From Chitinophagaceae bacterium (GTDB lineage Bacteria; Bacteroidota; Bacteroidia; Chitinophagales; Chitinophagaceae), in NCBI GenBank assembly GCA_019747455.1, contig JAIEQT010000069.1:1-9752 (forward strand): 9,752 nt of DNA, in the 5' to 3' direction. Both the position numbers and the translations under genes were made by a program. Under the pieces are notes generated by a model that saw only the letters and a program-made list of their open reading frames with translations, was not told where the DNA came from and ran no database searches. The stretch's first letter is position 1, and each line of letters opens with the position of its first letter. Shown here piece after piece: positions 1 to 6,675 of this stretch.

Positions 1-33
1 TATAAAAAGGATCTTTCCGTCTTTGCTTCATGA
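1..33 (+). CDS. 3' tail of an unidentified upstream gene (partial)
   Basis: The frame starting at base 1 is open and reads YKKDLSVFAS before a TGA at 31-33. That stop overlaps the rfbB ATG (30-32) in a 4-nt ATGA junction, the usual sign of translational coupling inside an operon. A second frame is also open up to a TGA at 38-40, so the assignment rests only on the overlap. Ten residues are too few to name a family. By context another sugar-nucleotide or polysaccharide gene, possibly rfbD, would be plausible, but nothing visible proves it. Confidence 0.35.
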   Translation, partial: YKKDLSVFAS

Positions 34-1091
34 AATTTGAAAAAAACATATTAATTACCGGGGGCGCCGGTTTTATAGGCTCGCATGTTGTAAGATTATT
101 CGTTAATAAATATCCTGATTATACTATTGTTAATGTAGATGCGCTAACCTATGCTGGGAATCTTGAAAACTTAAAAGACATAGATCAAAAAACTAATTAT
201 CATTTTGAGAAAGTAAATATTCTAGAGCCTACTGCTATTGAAGCGGTATTTGAAAAATATGGCATAACGGATGTTATACATTTAGCGGCTGAGTCGCATG
301 TTGATCGATCCATTGTTTCGCCGCTTGATTTTGTGTATACCAATATTATCGGCACCGTAAATCTATTAAATACGGCTAGGAATAAATGGAAGGATGCTTA
401 TGATCGGCACAGGTTTTATCATATTTCTACCGATGAGGTTTATGGATCTTTGGGAGAAAAAGGTTTATTTAAAGAAACCACCCCCTATGATCCGAATTCA
501 CCCTATTCAGCTAGTAAAGCGGCTTCGGATCATTTTGTAAGAGCATATAGAGAAACCTATCACATGCAAACAGTGGTATCTAATTGCTCTAATAATTATG
601 GCCCATATCATTTTCCGGAGAAATTAATACCATTATTTATTAATAATATTATTCAAGAAAAACCATTACCGGTTTATGGCGATGGCTTGTATACAAGAGA
701 TTGGTTATATGTGAAAGATCATGCACTGGCTATTGATCTGGTTTTTCATCAAGGAGTTGATGGTGAAACCTATAATATTGGCGGCTTTAATGAATGGAAA
801 AATATCGACCTGGTTAAATTGCTCTGTAAACAAATGGATGAAAAATTAGGAAGAGCAGAAGGCTACAGCGAAAAACTCATTACCTATGTGAAAGACAGAC
901 CAGGTCATGATCGGAGATATGCCATTGATGCATCCAAAATCAACCAAGAACTTGGGTGGAAGCCAACTGTTACTTTCGAAGAAGGATTAGCAGAAACAAT
1001 CGACTGGTATTTACAAAATACAGAATGGTTGCAAAATGTAACAAGCGGAAACTATCAACACTATTATCAATCTATGTATTCTAACCGCTAG
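30..1091 (+). CDS. rfbB: dTDP-glucose 4,6-dehydratase
   Basis: This enzyme converts dTDP-D-glucose to dTDP-4-keto-6-deoxy-D-glucose with a tightly bound NAD+, the second step of dTDP-L-rhamnose synthesis in the cytoplasm. The 353-residue protein has the usual family length and is an extended short-chain dehydrogenase. Visible motifs are the Rossmann loop GGAGFIG (11-17), LAAESHVDRS (85-94), the catalytic Thr134-Asp135-Glu136 in STDEVYG, and the Tyr159-xxx-Lys163 pair in YSASK. An in-frame TAA at 3-5 and the lack of other upstream starts make the ATG at 30 the natural start. No clear Shine-Dalgarno is present, as is common in Bacteroidota. It is separated from rfbC by one base, so the two are cotranscribed. 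The product feeds rhamnose or related deoxysugars into surface polysaccharide. Confidence 0.96.
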   Translation: MKFEKNILITGGAGFIGSHVVRLFVNKYPDYTIVNVDALTYAGNLENLKDIDQKTNYHFEKVNILEPTAIEAVFEKYGITDVIHLAAESHVDRSIVSPLDFVYTNIIGTVNLLNTARNKWKDAYDRHRFYHISTDEVYGSLGEKGLFKETTPYDPNSPYSASKAASDHFVRAYRETYHMQTVVSNCSNNYGPYHFPEKLIPLFINNIIQEKPLPVYGDGLYTRDWLYVKDHALAIDLVFHQGVDGETYNIGGFNEWKNIDLVKLLCKQMDEKLGRAEGYSEKLITYVKDRPGHDRRYAIDASKINQELGWKPTVTFEEGLAETIDWYLQNTEWLQNVTSGNYQHYYQSMYSNR

Positions 1092-1092
1092 T

Positions 1093-1650
1093 ATGAATAT
1101 TGAATTTACTTCTTTAGAAGGCTGCTATATTATCCACGACACATTCTTTGGTGATAACAGAGGTTATTTTTTTGAAAGTTTTAATCGAAAAACTTTTCTG
1201 GAAAAAACAGGATTAGCAGTTGATTTTGTACAGGATAATCAGTCGAGCTCCAAACGAGGTGTTTTACGCGGGCTACATTTTCAGCATGGAGAATTCGCAC
1301 AGGCAAAGCTGGTTAGGGTTTTAAAAGGTTCAGTTTTGGATATAGCAGTTGATTTACGCAGAGAATCTAAAACTTTTGGTCAGCATGTGGCAGTTGAATT
1401 ATCTGAAGATAGCCGAACCCAATTTTTTGTACCAAGAGGCTTTGCCCATGGCTTTGTAGTATTAAGTGAAGAAGCTGTTTTCTTTTATAAATGTGATAAT
1501 TATTATCATAAAGCTTCCGAGGGTGGTATCATTTACAATGATCCCGATCTGGGTATCGATTGGAAAATTGATAAATCATTACATATACTTTCTGAGAAAG
1601 ACACTATCTTACCTCCGCTGAAAGATATTATTAGCACGTTACGTTTTTAA
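1093..1650 (+). CDS. rfbC: dTDP-4-dehydrorhamnose 3,5-epimerase
   Basis: RmlC-type cupin that epimerises C3 and C5 of dTDP-4-keto-6-deoxy-D-glucose to give dTDP-4-keto-L-rhamnose. At 185 residues it matches the usual family length. The hallmark [10 protein letters not shown] lies at 55-64 and holds the catalytic His62. PRGFAHGF (114-121), Tyr132 in the [11 protein letters not shown] segment and the NDPDLGIDW stretch (149-157) are also typical. The ATG follows the rfbB stop after a single base, so it is very likely translationally coupled. The gene order rfbB-rfbC-rfbA differs from the enterobacterial rfbBDAC order. The partner reductase RfbD that would complete dTDP-L-rhamnose is not in this window. 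Confidence 0.95.
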   Translation: MNIEFTSLEGCYIIHDTFFGDNRGYFFESFNRKTFLEKTGLAVDFVQDNQSSSKRGVLRGLHFQHGEFAQAKLVRVLKGSVLDIAVDLRRESKTFGQHVAVELSEDSRTQFFVPRGFAHGFVVLSEEAVFFYKCDNYYHKASEGGIIYNDPDLGIDWKIDKSLHILSEKDTILPPLKDIISTLRF

Positions 1651-1666
1651 TTTTAAAAATTATACT

Positions 1667-2527
1667 ATGAAAGGAATTATTCTAGCAGCCGGTTCAGGAA
1701 CAAGGTTGTATCCAATCACAAGAGGAATTAGTAAACAGTTGATGCCGGTTTACGACAAGCCCATGATTTATTATCCGCTTTCTGTACTCATGCTTGCGGG
1801 TATCAAAGACATTCTTTTTATAACGGCACCACATGATTTAGATCAGTTTAAACGGTTGCTGGGAGATGGTTCTGAGCTTGGTTGTAATTTTCAATATGAG
1901 GTACAGCATGTACCAAATGGGTTAGCACAAGCTTTTGTAATTGGAGAAAAATTCGTTGGGAAAGATAAAGTTGCCCTAATTCTTGGCGATAATATTTTTT
2001 ACGGTGCAGGCTTTAGTAAATTGGTACAATCTTTTTCAGATGTGGATGGTGCAGCCGTATTTGCTTATGAAGTAAATGATCCGGAGCGTTATGGCGTGGT
2101 TGAATTCGATGCCAATCAAAAAGCCATATCTATAGAAGAAAAGCCTAAACAGCCTAAATCTAATTATGCTGTACCAGGTTTATACTTTTACGATAATGAT
2201 GTGATAGAGATTGCCAAAAATATTAAGCCTTCCGCGAGAGGTGAATATGAGATAACAGATGTTAATGGTGAATATTTAAAGCGCGGAAAATTGCAGGTAG
2301 GTATTATGAATAGAGGCACTGCCTGGTTAGATACCGGCACTTTCGATTCATTTAGTGATGCCTGCGAATTTGTAAGAGTTATTGAAAAACGCCAAAGTCA
2401 AAAAGTAGGTTGCATAGAAGAAGTAGCCTACAGAATGGGCTTTATCGATACCGATAAATTAATGGAGTTGGGTGAGAAATATGCTAAAAGTGGTTATGGC
2501 GAGTATTTGAAGAGATTAAAAAAATAA
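1667..2527 (+). CDS. rfbA: glucose-1-phosphate thymidylyltransferase
   Basis: First enzyme of the dTDP-rhamnose pathway: it joins glucose-1-phosphate and dTTP to form dTDP-glucose and pyrophosphate. The 286-residue protein has the normal length of the RmlA short form. The nucleotidyltransferase signature is seen at the N-terminus ([11 protein letters not shown] at 6-16, then [11 protein letters not shown] at 23-33). It is followed by the metal-binding LGDNIFYG with Asp108, EEKP (157-160), EITDVN (195-200) and GTAWLDTGT (217-225). The gene begins 16 bp after rfbC with no Shine-Dalgarno. It is the last gene of its operon, with a strong terminator starting 24 bp after the stop. In this family the enzyme is usually feedback-inhibited by dTDP-rhamnose. 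Confidence 0.96.
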   Translation: MKGIILAAGSGTRLYPITRGISKQLMPVYDKPMIYYPLSVLMLAGIKDILFITAPHDLDQFKRLLGDGSELGCNFQYEVQHVPNGLAQAFVIGEKFVGKDKVALILGDNIFYGAGFSKLVQSFSDVDGAAVFAYEVNDPERYGVVEFDANQKAISIEEKPKQPKSNYAVPGLYFYDNDVIEIAKNIKPSARGEYEITDVNGEYLKRGKLQVGIMNRGTAWLDTGTFDSFSDACEFVRVIEKRQSQKVGCIEEVAYRMGFIDTDKLMELGEKYAKSGYGEYLKRLKK

Positions 2528-2551
2528 TTAATCTGTTTAAGTTTTTTTATT

Positions 2552-2581
2552 AAAAGCTGTTCTATTGTGGAACAGCTTTTT
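2552..2581 (+). terminator. intrinsic terminator after rfbA
   Basis: A perfect 11-bp inverted repeat, AAAAGCTGTTC (2552-2562) and GAACAGCTTTT (2570-2580), encloses a 7-nt loop. The right arm runs into a T-tract (2577-2581), continued by GTTTT. The left arm begins with A-residues preceded by a T-rich run, so it could also work on the opposite strand. It separates the dTDP-sugar operon from the regulatory and carotenoid genes. Confidence 0.9.
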
Positions 2582-2696
2582 GTTTTATGCTGTTTAGCTA
2601 TAATCTTTTGGTTATTAATGAGTTATTTAAAAATAAGTTCGGATATTTATTAACTTTCATAAACAATTACACAGTTTTGGTGTTTTGATAAGTAAT

Positions 2697-3575
2697 ATGA
2701 ATGCTTTTACCATAAAAGATTTAGAGAATCTCTCCGGGATTAAAGCGCATACTATACGTATTTGGGAGCAGCGTTATAGTTTTTTAAACCCGCAACGTAC
2801 GGATACTAATATCCGATATTATTCTAATGTAGAGCTGAAGACAGTACTTAATATTGCCCTTTTAAATAAGTTCGGGTATAAGATTTCTCATATCGATAAG
2901 ATGACCCCAGACGAGATGAAGGAGAAGATCTTATCCTTATCTCAAGTGCAAGCCCAACAAGAACGAATCGTTAACGAAATGATTCATTCTATGGTGGATA
3001 TGAAAATGGATGAATTTGAAGCTGTTTTAGATAACTATATTTTAGCTAAGGGTATTGAAAAAGCTATTACCCAAATCATATTTCCTTCCATGGAGCGTAT
3101 TGGGGTATTATGGCAAACGAACCATATTAACCCAGCTCAAGAGCATTTGGTTACTAACATTGTTAGACAAAAACTAATTGTAGGCATTGAGTCTACTAAC
3201 AGCCATATTAAAAATGATACCTCTGTTTTATTGTTCTTGCCGGAAGGAGAACACCATGAGCTTGGTATATTATTCATGAGTTATTTATTAAAAAGCAGAG
3301 GAATCAATACATTATATGTTGGTGCCAACATTCCTATCAAGGACGTAGAATATGTGGCCAATATCAAGAAGCCGAATCTTTTATACACTCACCTTACATC
3401 CGTTGCTTATAATTTCAATTTTGAAAAGTTCCTGATTAACTTTCAAAATCGAATGCCGGATTTCAAATTGGTTATTTCCGGATCCCTTACCCAAACCTAT
3501 AAAAAGCGAGTTCCTACCAATGTTTCGTTTAAAAAATCACTATCTGAAGTGATGGAATACGTTTCTTCTCTCTGA
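2697..3575 (+). CDS. MerR-family regulator with B12-binding domain (CarH/LitR-like)
   Basis: Likely a cobalamin-dependent, light-responsive repressor of the carotenoid operon downstream. The N-terminus is a MerR winged helix (about 3-70) with TIRIWEQRYSFLNPQR at 19-34 and IRYYS at 39-43. A helical-bundle segment (about 85-165) contains W139-x9-E149-H150, the W-x9-EH signature that packs against adenosylcobalamin in CarH. A B12-binding Rossmann-like domain follows with E185-x-H187-xx-G190, where His187 is the expected lower axial cobalt ligand. The later B12 motifs look relaxed (THL at 231-233 and SGS at 261-263 in place of SxL and GG). I start at ATG 2697, giving 292 residues; a TTG at 2685 would add only four. 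No MerR-type metal-binding cysteines are visible. The light-sensing role is inferred from motifs and context. A B12-dependent but light-insensitive regulator is the main alternative. Confidence 0.85.
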   Translation: MNAFTIKDLENLSGIKAHTIRIWEQRYSFLNPQRTDTNIRYYSNVELKTVLNIALLNKFGYKISHIDKMTPDEMKEKILSLSQVQAQQERIVNEMIHSMVDMKMDEFEAVLDNYILAKGIEKAITQIIFPSMERIGVLWQTNHINPAQEHLVTNIVRQKLIVGIESTNSHIKNDTSVLLFLPEGEHHELGILFMSYLLKSRGINTLYVGANIPIKDVEYVANIKKPNLLYTHLTSVAYNFNFEKFLINFQNRMPDFKLVISGSLTQTYKKRVPTNVSFKKSLSEVMEYVSSL

Positions 3576-3610
3576 TATTTCACTTTTTATTTTGTTGAAC
3601 GTTTTTTTTC

Positions 3611-3641
3611 TTAATGAGCTGATTAATAAGTTGTTAGCTAA
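3611..3641. promoter_or_regulatory. paired AGCT-centred palindromes upstream of the sigma gene
   Basis: TTAATGAGCTGATTAA (3611-3626) is a 16-bp palindrome broken by one G·G pair. It is followed by the perfect 8-bp TTAGCTAA (3634-3641). The centres are 19 bp apart, close to two helical turns. Related words occur upstream of the MerR-type gene. They could be operator sites, but this is inferred from symmetry alone. Confidence 0.35.
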
Positions 3642-3671
3642 ATATATATAAAATATCGTTATATATATTTA
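3639..3671. repeat. 13-bp perfect AT-only inverted repeat
   Basis: TAAATATATATAA (3639-3651) and TTATATATATTTA (3659-3671) are perfect complements around a 7-nt loop, AATATCG. The arms contain no G or C. The element sits between the regulator gene and the putative crt operon promoter. It may be an easily melted or cruciform-forming element, or part of a weak terminator for the regulator gene. It lacks the GC-rich stem and T-tract of a standard terminator. Confidence 0.5.
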
Positions 3672-3673
3672 TA

Positions 3674-3696
3674 TGTAAATCAGTATAAATTTTACA
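3674..3696. promoter_or_regulatory. candidate operator TGTAAA-N11-TTTACA
   Basis: TGTAAA (3674-3679) and TTTACA (3691-3696) form an inverted pair with an 11-bp spacer, placing their centres 17 bp apart. They cover the zone where a -33 element would lie, directly upstream of the -7 candidate at 3703. A TnTACA-like core has been reported for CarH/LitR operators (from memory), so this is the best candidate site for the adjacent B12 regulator. Confidence 0.4.
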
Positions 3697-3702
3697 AACC
3701 CT

Positions 3703-3710
3703 TATTTTTG
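3703..3710 (+). promoter_or_regulatory. candidate -7 element of the sigma/crt operon promoter
   Basis: TATTTTTG matches the Bacteroidota housekeeping -7 consensus TAnnTTTG exactly. No good TTTG -33 box is found at the expected distance upstream, where the TGTAAA/TTTACA pair lies instead. Transcription would start near 3716 and leave a leader of about 85 nt before the sigma gene. The match is short in a T-rich region, so it needs experimental support. Confidence 0.45.
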
Positions 3711-3730
3711 TTTCATCTTTTTAAAAAAAA

Positions 3731-3786
3731 TGTAAACAAAAATATTTCCTAGGCTCATTTATTGTGTTTAGATTTACATCGTAAAT
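3731..3786. promoter_or_regulatory. further TGTAAA/TTTACA sites in the sigma gene leader
   Basis: TGTAAA recurs at 3731-3736. TTTACA recurs at 3773-3778 inside ATTTAC-ATC-GTAAAT (3772-3786), a perfect 6-bp inverted repeat with a 3-base spacer that ends 15 bases before the ATG. If transcription starts near 3716 these lie in the leader, where they could act as downstream operators. The last could also fold as a small RNA hairpin next to the start codon. The function is inferred. Confidence 0.35.
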
Positions 3787-3801
3787 TATTAAACAATTTT
3801 T

Positions 3802-4302
3802 ATGTCGACGCAAGAATTTAACCAGATGCTCTTACATAATACAGAGTTCTTGAAGCCTTTTGCGATAACCCTTACGCGTGATCATGAAGCTGCGAAAGAC
3901 TTATATCAGGAAACCTTGTTTCGTGCGTTGGCAAACAAAGACAAGTACAACGTAGGTACTAATATAAAAGCATGGTTGTACACGATCATGCGTAATATCT
4001 TTATAAACAACTATCGCAGAAAAGCTAAACAAGCCACTATATTTGATAGTACACCGAATGAGTTTTTATTAAGCGTTAATAAAGGGGTAGTGGCTAATGA
4101 TGCGGTGGCTACTTTAAATTTAAAAGAGGTTAAACAAGCTATTCACGATCTTCCTGATATTTTCAAACATCCATTTCTTTTGTACTTCGATGGGTACAAA
4201 TACCACGAAATAGCCGAAATGCTTCAAGAGCCTTTGGGTACTATCAAAAGTAGAATACACTTTGCCAGAAAATTACTTAAGTCGCATATTCAACGTTTTT
4301 AA
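3802..4302 (+). CDS. ECF-type RNA polymerase sigma factor
   Basis: Short (166 aa) extracytoplasmic-function sigma factor that would direct RNA polymerase to a specific promoter set, probably including this carotenoid operon. Region 2 covers about residues 10-75, with the conserved DLYQETLFRA (33-42) and NIKAWLYTIMRNIFINNYRRK (54-74). Region 4, the helix-turn-helix for the -35 element, covers about 108-160, with LYFDGYKYHEIAEM at 127-140 and LGTIKSRIHFARKLL at 145-159. There is no C-terminal extension and no anti-sigma gene beside it. The start ATG is preceded by AT-rich DNA without a Shine-Dalgarno. It lies 9 bp upstream of crtI, so it is the first gene of the biosynthetic operon. The upstream neighbour is the B12 regulator, which suggests that its level is set by transcription rather than by an anti-sigma factor. 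Confidence 0.92.
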   Translation: MSTQEFNQMLLHNTEFLKPFAITLTRDHEAAKDLYQETLFRALANKDKYNVGTNIKAWLYTIMRNIFINNYRRKAKQATIFDSTPNEFLLSVNKGVVANDAVATLNLKEVKQAIHDLPDIFKHPFLLYFDGYKYHEIAEMLQEPLGTIKSRIHFARKLLKSHIQRF

Positions 4303-4311
4303 ATTATATAG

Positions 4312-5802
4312 GTGCCCAATAAGAAAGCTATTGTAATAGGGTCGGGCTTCGCTGGTTTGTCGGCAGCTTCATTTCTTGCCCAAAAAGGATGGCATGTTAC
4401 GATCGTAGAAAAACATGTAACACCGGGTGGGAGAGCCAGAAGCTTTAGTGTGGATGGATTTACTTTTGATATGGGACCGAGCTGGTATTGGATGCCGGAT
4501 ATTTTTGATAGGTATTTTGCAAGCTTCGGAAAAAAAACTAGTGACTATTATACATTGGAAAGATTAGATCCGTCCTATCGGGTATTTTGGCCCGATGGCA
4601 TAACGGATATTCCAGCGAACTATGATGCGCTTAAAAAGGTTTTTGAATCTATTGAACCGGGGAGTGCTAAGGCTCTCGACCAATTTTTAGAAGAAGCCGC
4701 GTATAAATATGAAGTGGGTATTCATAAATTAGTTTTTAAACCTTCACAGTCTATTACAGAGTTTATTGATCCTCAGTTACTTGCCGGAATTTTTAAGCTA
4801 GATGTATTTAGTTCCATGAAAAAACATGTAGCTAAATATTTTAAACATCCACGCATTGCTGAGCTAATGGAATTCCCGGTACTATTTCTCGGCGCCCTAC
4901 CTGAAAAAACACCTGCTTTATATAGTTTAATGAACTATGCCGATATCAAAGGAGGAACCTGGTACCCGCAAGGTGGTATGGTTAAAATTGCAGAGGGTAT
5001 GTATCAGTTGGCGTTGTCATTGGGGGTTCAATTTTTATTCAATACAGAAGTAAAAGTCATTCATACTATTTCTCATAAAGCTACCGGTATCCAGGTTTCA
5101 AAAAATGAAGATGAATGGCAAATAGATGCCGATGTAATCGTTGCAGCCGCAGATTATCATCATGTGGAAACCAAACTCTTAGCACCACATAATCGTACTT
5201 ATACTGAGGCTTATTGGGATAGTAGGGTAATGGCTCCCAGCTGTTTATTATATTATGTAGGCTTGAATAAAAAACTAAAAAATATCACACATCATAGTTT
5301 GTTTTTCGATAGCTCTTTCGCAAAACATGGGCAAGAAATCTATACTACCAAAGAATGGCCAACAGATCCTCTATTCTATGTTAGTGCTACCTCTGTAACA
5401 GATAATACAGTAGCACCAGCGGGCTGCGAAAACTTATTCCTATTAATACCCGTAGCATCTGACTTAAAGGGGGATACAGAAGAAGTTAGAAAAAAATATT
5501 TTGACGCGATTATTAAGCGTATGGAGAGCAAACTAGGAGAGTCTATAGCTGATGCCATCGTTTATTATAGATCTTTCGCTATAAGCGATTTCAAGAATGA
5601 ATATCATTCTTTTAAAGGAAATGCTTACGGATTAGCGAACACTTTGCTGCAAACAGCTGTTTTAAAGCCATCTTGCAGAAGTAAGAAATTGGGAAATTTA
5701 TTTTATGCGGGGCAACTAACAGTACCCGGTCCGGGGGTACCGCCGAGTTTGATAAGTGGGGAAGTGGTTGCTAATGAGGTAGTTAAGTTTTTTAATAGTT
5801 GA
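4312..5802 (+). CDS. crtI: phytoene desaturase (CrtI)
   Basis: FAD-dependent, membrane-associated bacterial phytoene desaturase that converts colourless phytoene to lycopene. The 496-residue protein has the normal family length. It begins with the dinucleotide-binding fold: G10-x-G12-xx-G15 in IGSGFAGLSAA, then VEKHVTPGGRA (32-42) with the FAD-ribose Glu33, then FDMGPSWYW (52-60). The C-terminal CrtI signature is present as FYAGQLTVPGPGVPPSLISG (464-483). The start is a GTG at 4312. It is forced because the codon immediately before it in frame is TAG (4309-4311), and no ATG lies upstream of the FAD loop. It follows the sigma gene by 9 bp and precedes crtB by 36 bp. It is clearly distinct from the second CrtI-like oxidase in this operon. 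Confidence 0.95.
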   Translation: MPNKKAIVIGSGFAGLSAASFLAQKGWHVTIVEKHVTPGGRARSFSVDGFTFDMGPSWYWMPDIFDRYFASFGKKTSDYYTLERLDPSYRVFWPDGITDIPANYDALKKVFESIEPGSAKALDQFLEEAAYKYEVGIHKLVFKPSQSITEFIDPQLLAGIFKLDVFSSMKKHVAKYFKHPRIAELMEFPVLFLGALPEKTPALYSLMNYADIKGGTWYPQGGMVKIAEGMYQLALSLGVQFLFNTEVKVIHTISHKATGIQVSKNEDEWQIDADVIVAAADYHHVETKLLAPHNRTYTEAYWDSRVMAPSCLLYYVGLNKKLKNITHHSLFFDSSFAKHGQEIYTTKEWPTDPLFYVSATSVTDNTVAPAGCENLFLLIPVASDLKGDTEEVRKKYFDAIIKRMESKLGESIADAIVYYRSFAISDFKNEYHSFKGNAYGLANTLLQTAVLKPSCRSKKLGNLFYAGQLTVPGPGVPPSLISGEVVANEVVKFFNS

Positions 5803-5815
5803 TACAAAAATCATT

Positions 5816-5834
5816 TAGTAGTTTTAAAATACTA
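5816..5834. repeat. near-palindrome in the crtI-crtB gap
   Basis: TAGTA (5816-5820), a lone G, then TTTTAAAA and TACTA (5830-5834) form a 9-bp-per-arm palindrome interrupted only by the bulged G at 5821. It fills half of the longest gap in the operon and ends four bases before the crtB start codon. No T-tract follows, so it does not look like a terminator. A role in RNA processing or translation of crtB is possible but unproven. Confidence 0.35.
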
Positions 5835-5838
5835 GAGT

Positions 5839-6675
5839 ATGATGCAATTATTTCATGAGGTGAGTCAGGAATGCAGTCGCATTACAACAGAAAAATATAG
5901 CACCAGTTTTTCTTCCTCTATTCGCCTGCTCCATAAAGACTTGCGCACACCTATTTTTAATATCTATGGATTCGTAAGATTTGCAGATGAGATCGTAGAT
6001 ACATTCCATGATCATGATAAGGCATTATTATTGGAGGAATTCAAAGCGGCTACCTACGATGCCATAAATAGAGGCATCAGTTTAAATCCAATACTGCATA
6101 GTTTTCAGATCACTGTAAACCAATATAAGATTGACCATGCCTTGATCGATGCTTTTTTGTATAGCATGGAACTCGATTTGGACAAAAGAAAATATGATCG
6201 ATCCGGATACGAGGAATATATTTATGGAAGTGCAGAAGTGGTTGGTTTAATGTGTTTACATGTTTTTTGCGATGGTAATAAAAGCGAATATGAAAGGTTG
6301 AAACCTTCGGCAAGAAGTTTGGGTGCTGCTTTTCAAAAAGTTAATTTTTTGCGTGACCTTAAAGCTGATTATGAGGGCTTAGACAGGGTGTATTTCCCGG
6401 GCTGTGATTTTAGAAATTTCACGAATGCAGATAAAGAACAAATAGAACTAGATATTCAGAAGGATTTTGATGATGCGTATAAAGGTATCATTGAACTTCC
6501 ACTTAAAGCGAGATTTGGGGTATATGTAGCATACAAATATTATCTATCACTGTTTAAGAAAATCAAGAAAATTCAACCTCAAAAAATAATGGAGGAGCGT
6601 GTACGCATACCTGATTATGGGAAAATTTATATTTTGGCAAAAGCAGGCATTAGGAGTCAGCTAAACTTATTATGA
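5839..6675 (+). CDS. crtB: phytoene synthase (CrtB)
   Basis: Condenses two geranylgeranyl diphosphates to phytoene via prephytoene diphosphate, the first committed step of carotenoid synthesis. The 278 residues fit the short Bacteroidota form of the squalene/phytoene synthase family. The two aspartate-rich, Mg2+-diphosphate-binding motifs are present: D50-EIV-D54 in RFADEIVD and D173-LKA-D177 in NFLRDLKADYEGLDRVYFP. Between them is YGSAEVVGLM (129-138), also typical. The ORF starts with two adjacent ATGs, at 5839 and 5842, and either could be used. Its stop overlaps the idi start in an ATGA junction. The substrate GGPP must come from a synthase encoded outside this window. Confidence 0.95.
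   Translation: MMQLFHEVSQECSRITTEKYSTSFSSSIRLLHKDLRTPIFNIYGFVRFADEIVDTFHDHDKALLLEEFKAATYDAINRGISLNPILHSFQITVNQYKIDHALIDAFLYSMELDLDKRKYDRSGYEEYIYGSAEVVGLMCLHVFCDGNKSEYERLKPSARSLGAAFQKVNFLRDLKADYEGLDRVYFPGCDFRNFTNADKEQIELDIQKDFDDAYKGIIELPLKARFGVYVAYKYYLSLFKKIKKIQPQKIMEERVRIPDYGKIYILAKAGIRSQLNLL

Noticed and set aside
2651..2658. TAACTTTC as a -7 element for the MerR/B12 regulator
   Set aside because: It misses the final G of TAnnTTTG and has no TTTG-like -33 box at the right distance, so it is too weak to list as a promoter.
2685..2696. TTG start for the MerR/B12 regulator
   Set aside because: It adds only MISN before the ATG at 2697, from which the MerR helix-turn-helix begins at the usual distance; TTG is a rare start and no ribosome site supports it.
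3596..3605. TGAACGTTTT as an ECF-type -35 element
   Set aside because: It resembles the GAAC core of ECF -35 boxes, but no convincing -10 follows at about 16 bp and the specificity of this sigma is unknown.
3748..3753. CCTAGG palindrome in the leader of the sigma gene
   Set aside because: A lone 6-bp palindrome with no flanking symmetry and no repeat elsewhere is not informative.
5376..5558. Small open frame on the - strand inside crtI
   Set aside because: It lies wholly antisense to a conserved part of crtI and shows no recognisable domain or own regulatory signals.
6110..6313. Small open frame on the - strand inside crtB
   Set aside because: It is fully antisense to crtB, covering the conserved YGSAEVVGLM region, and its His/Arg-rich translation looks like a by-product of that coding sequence.
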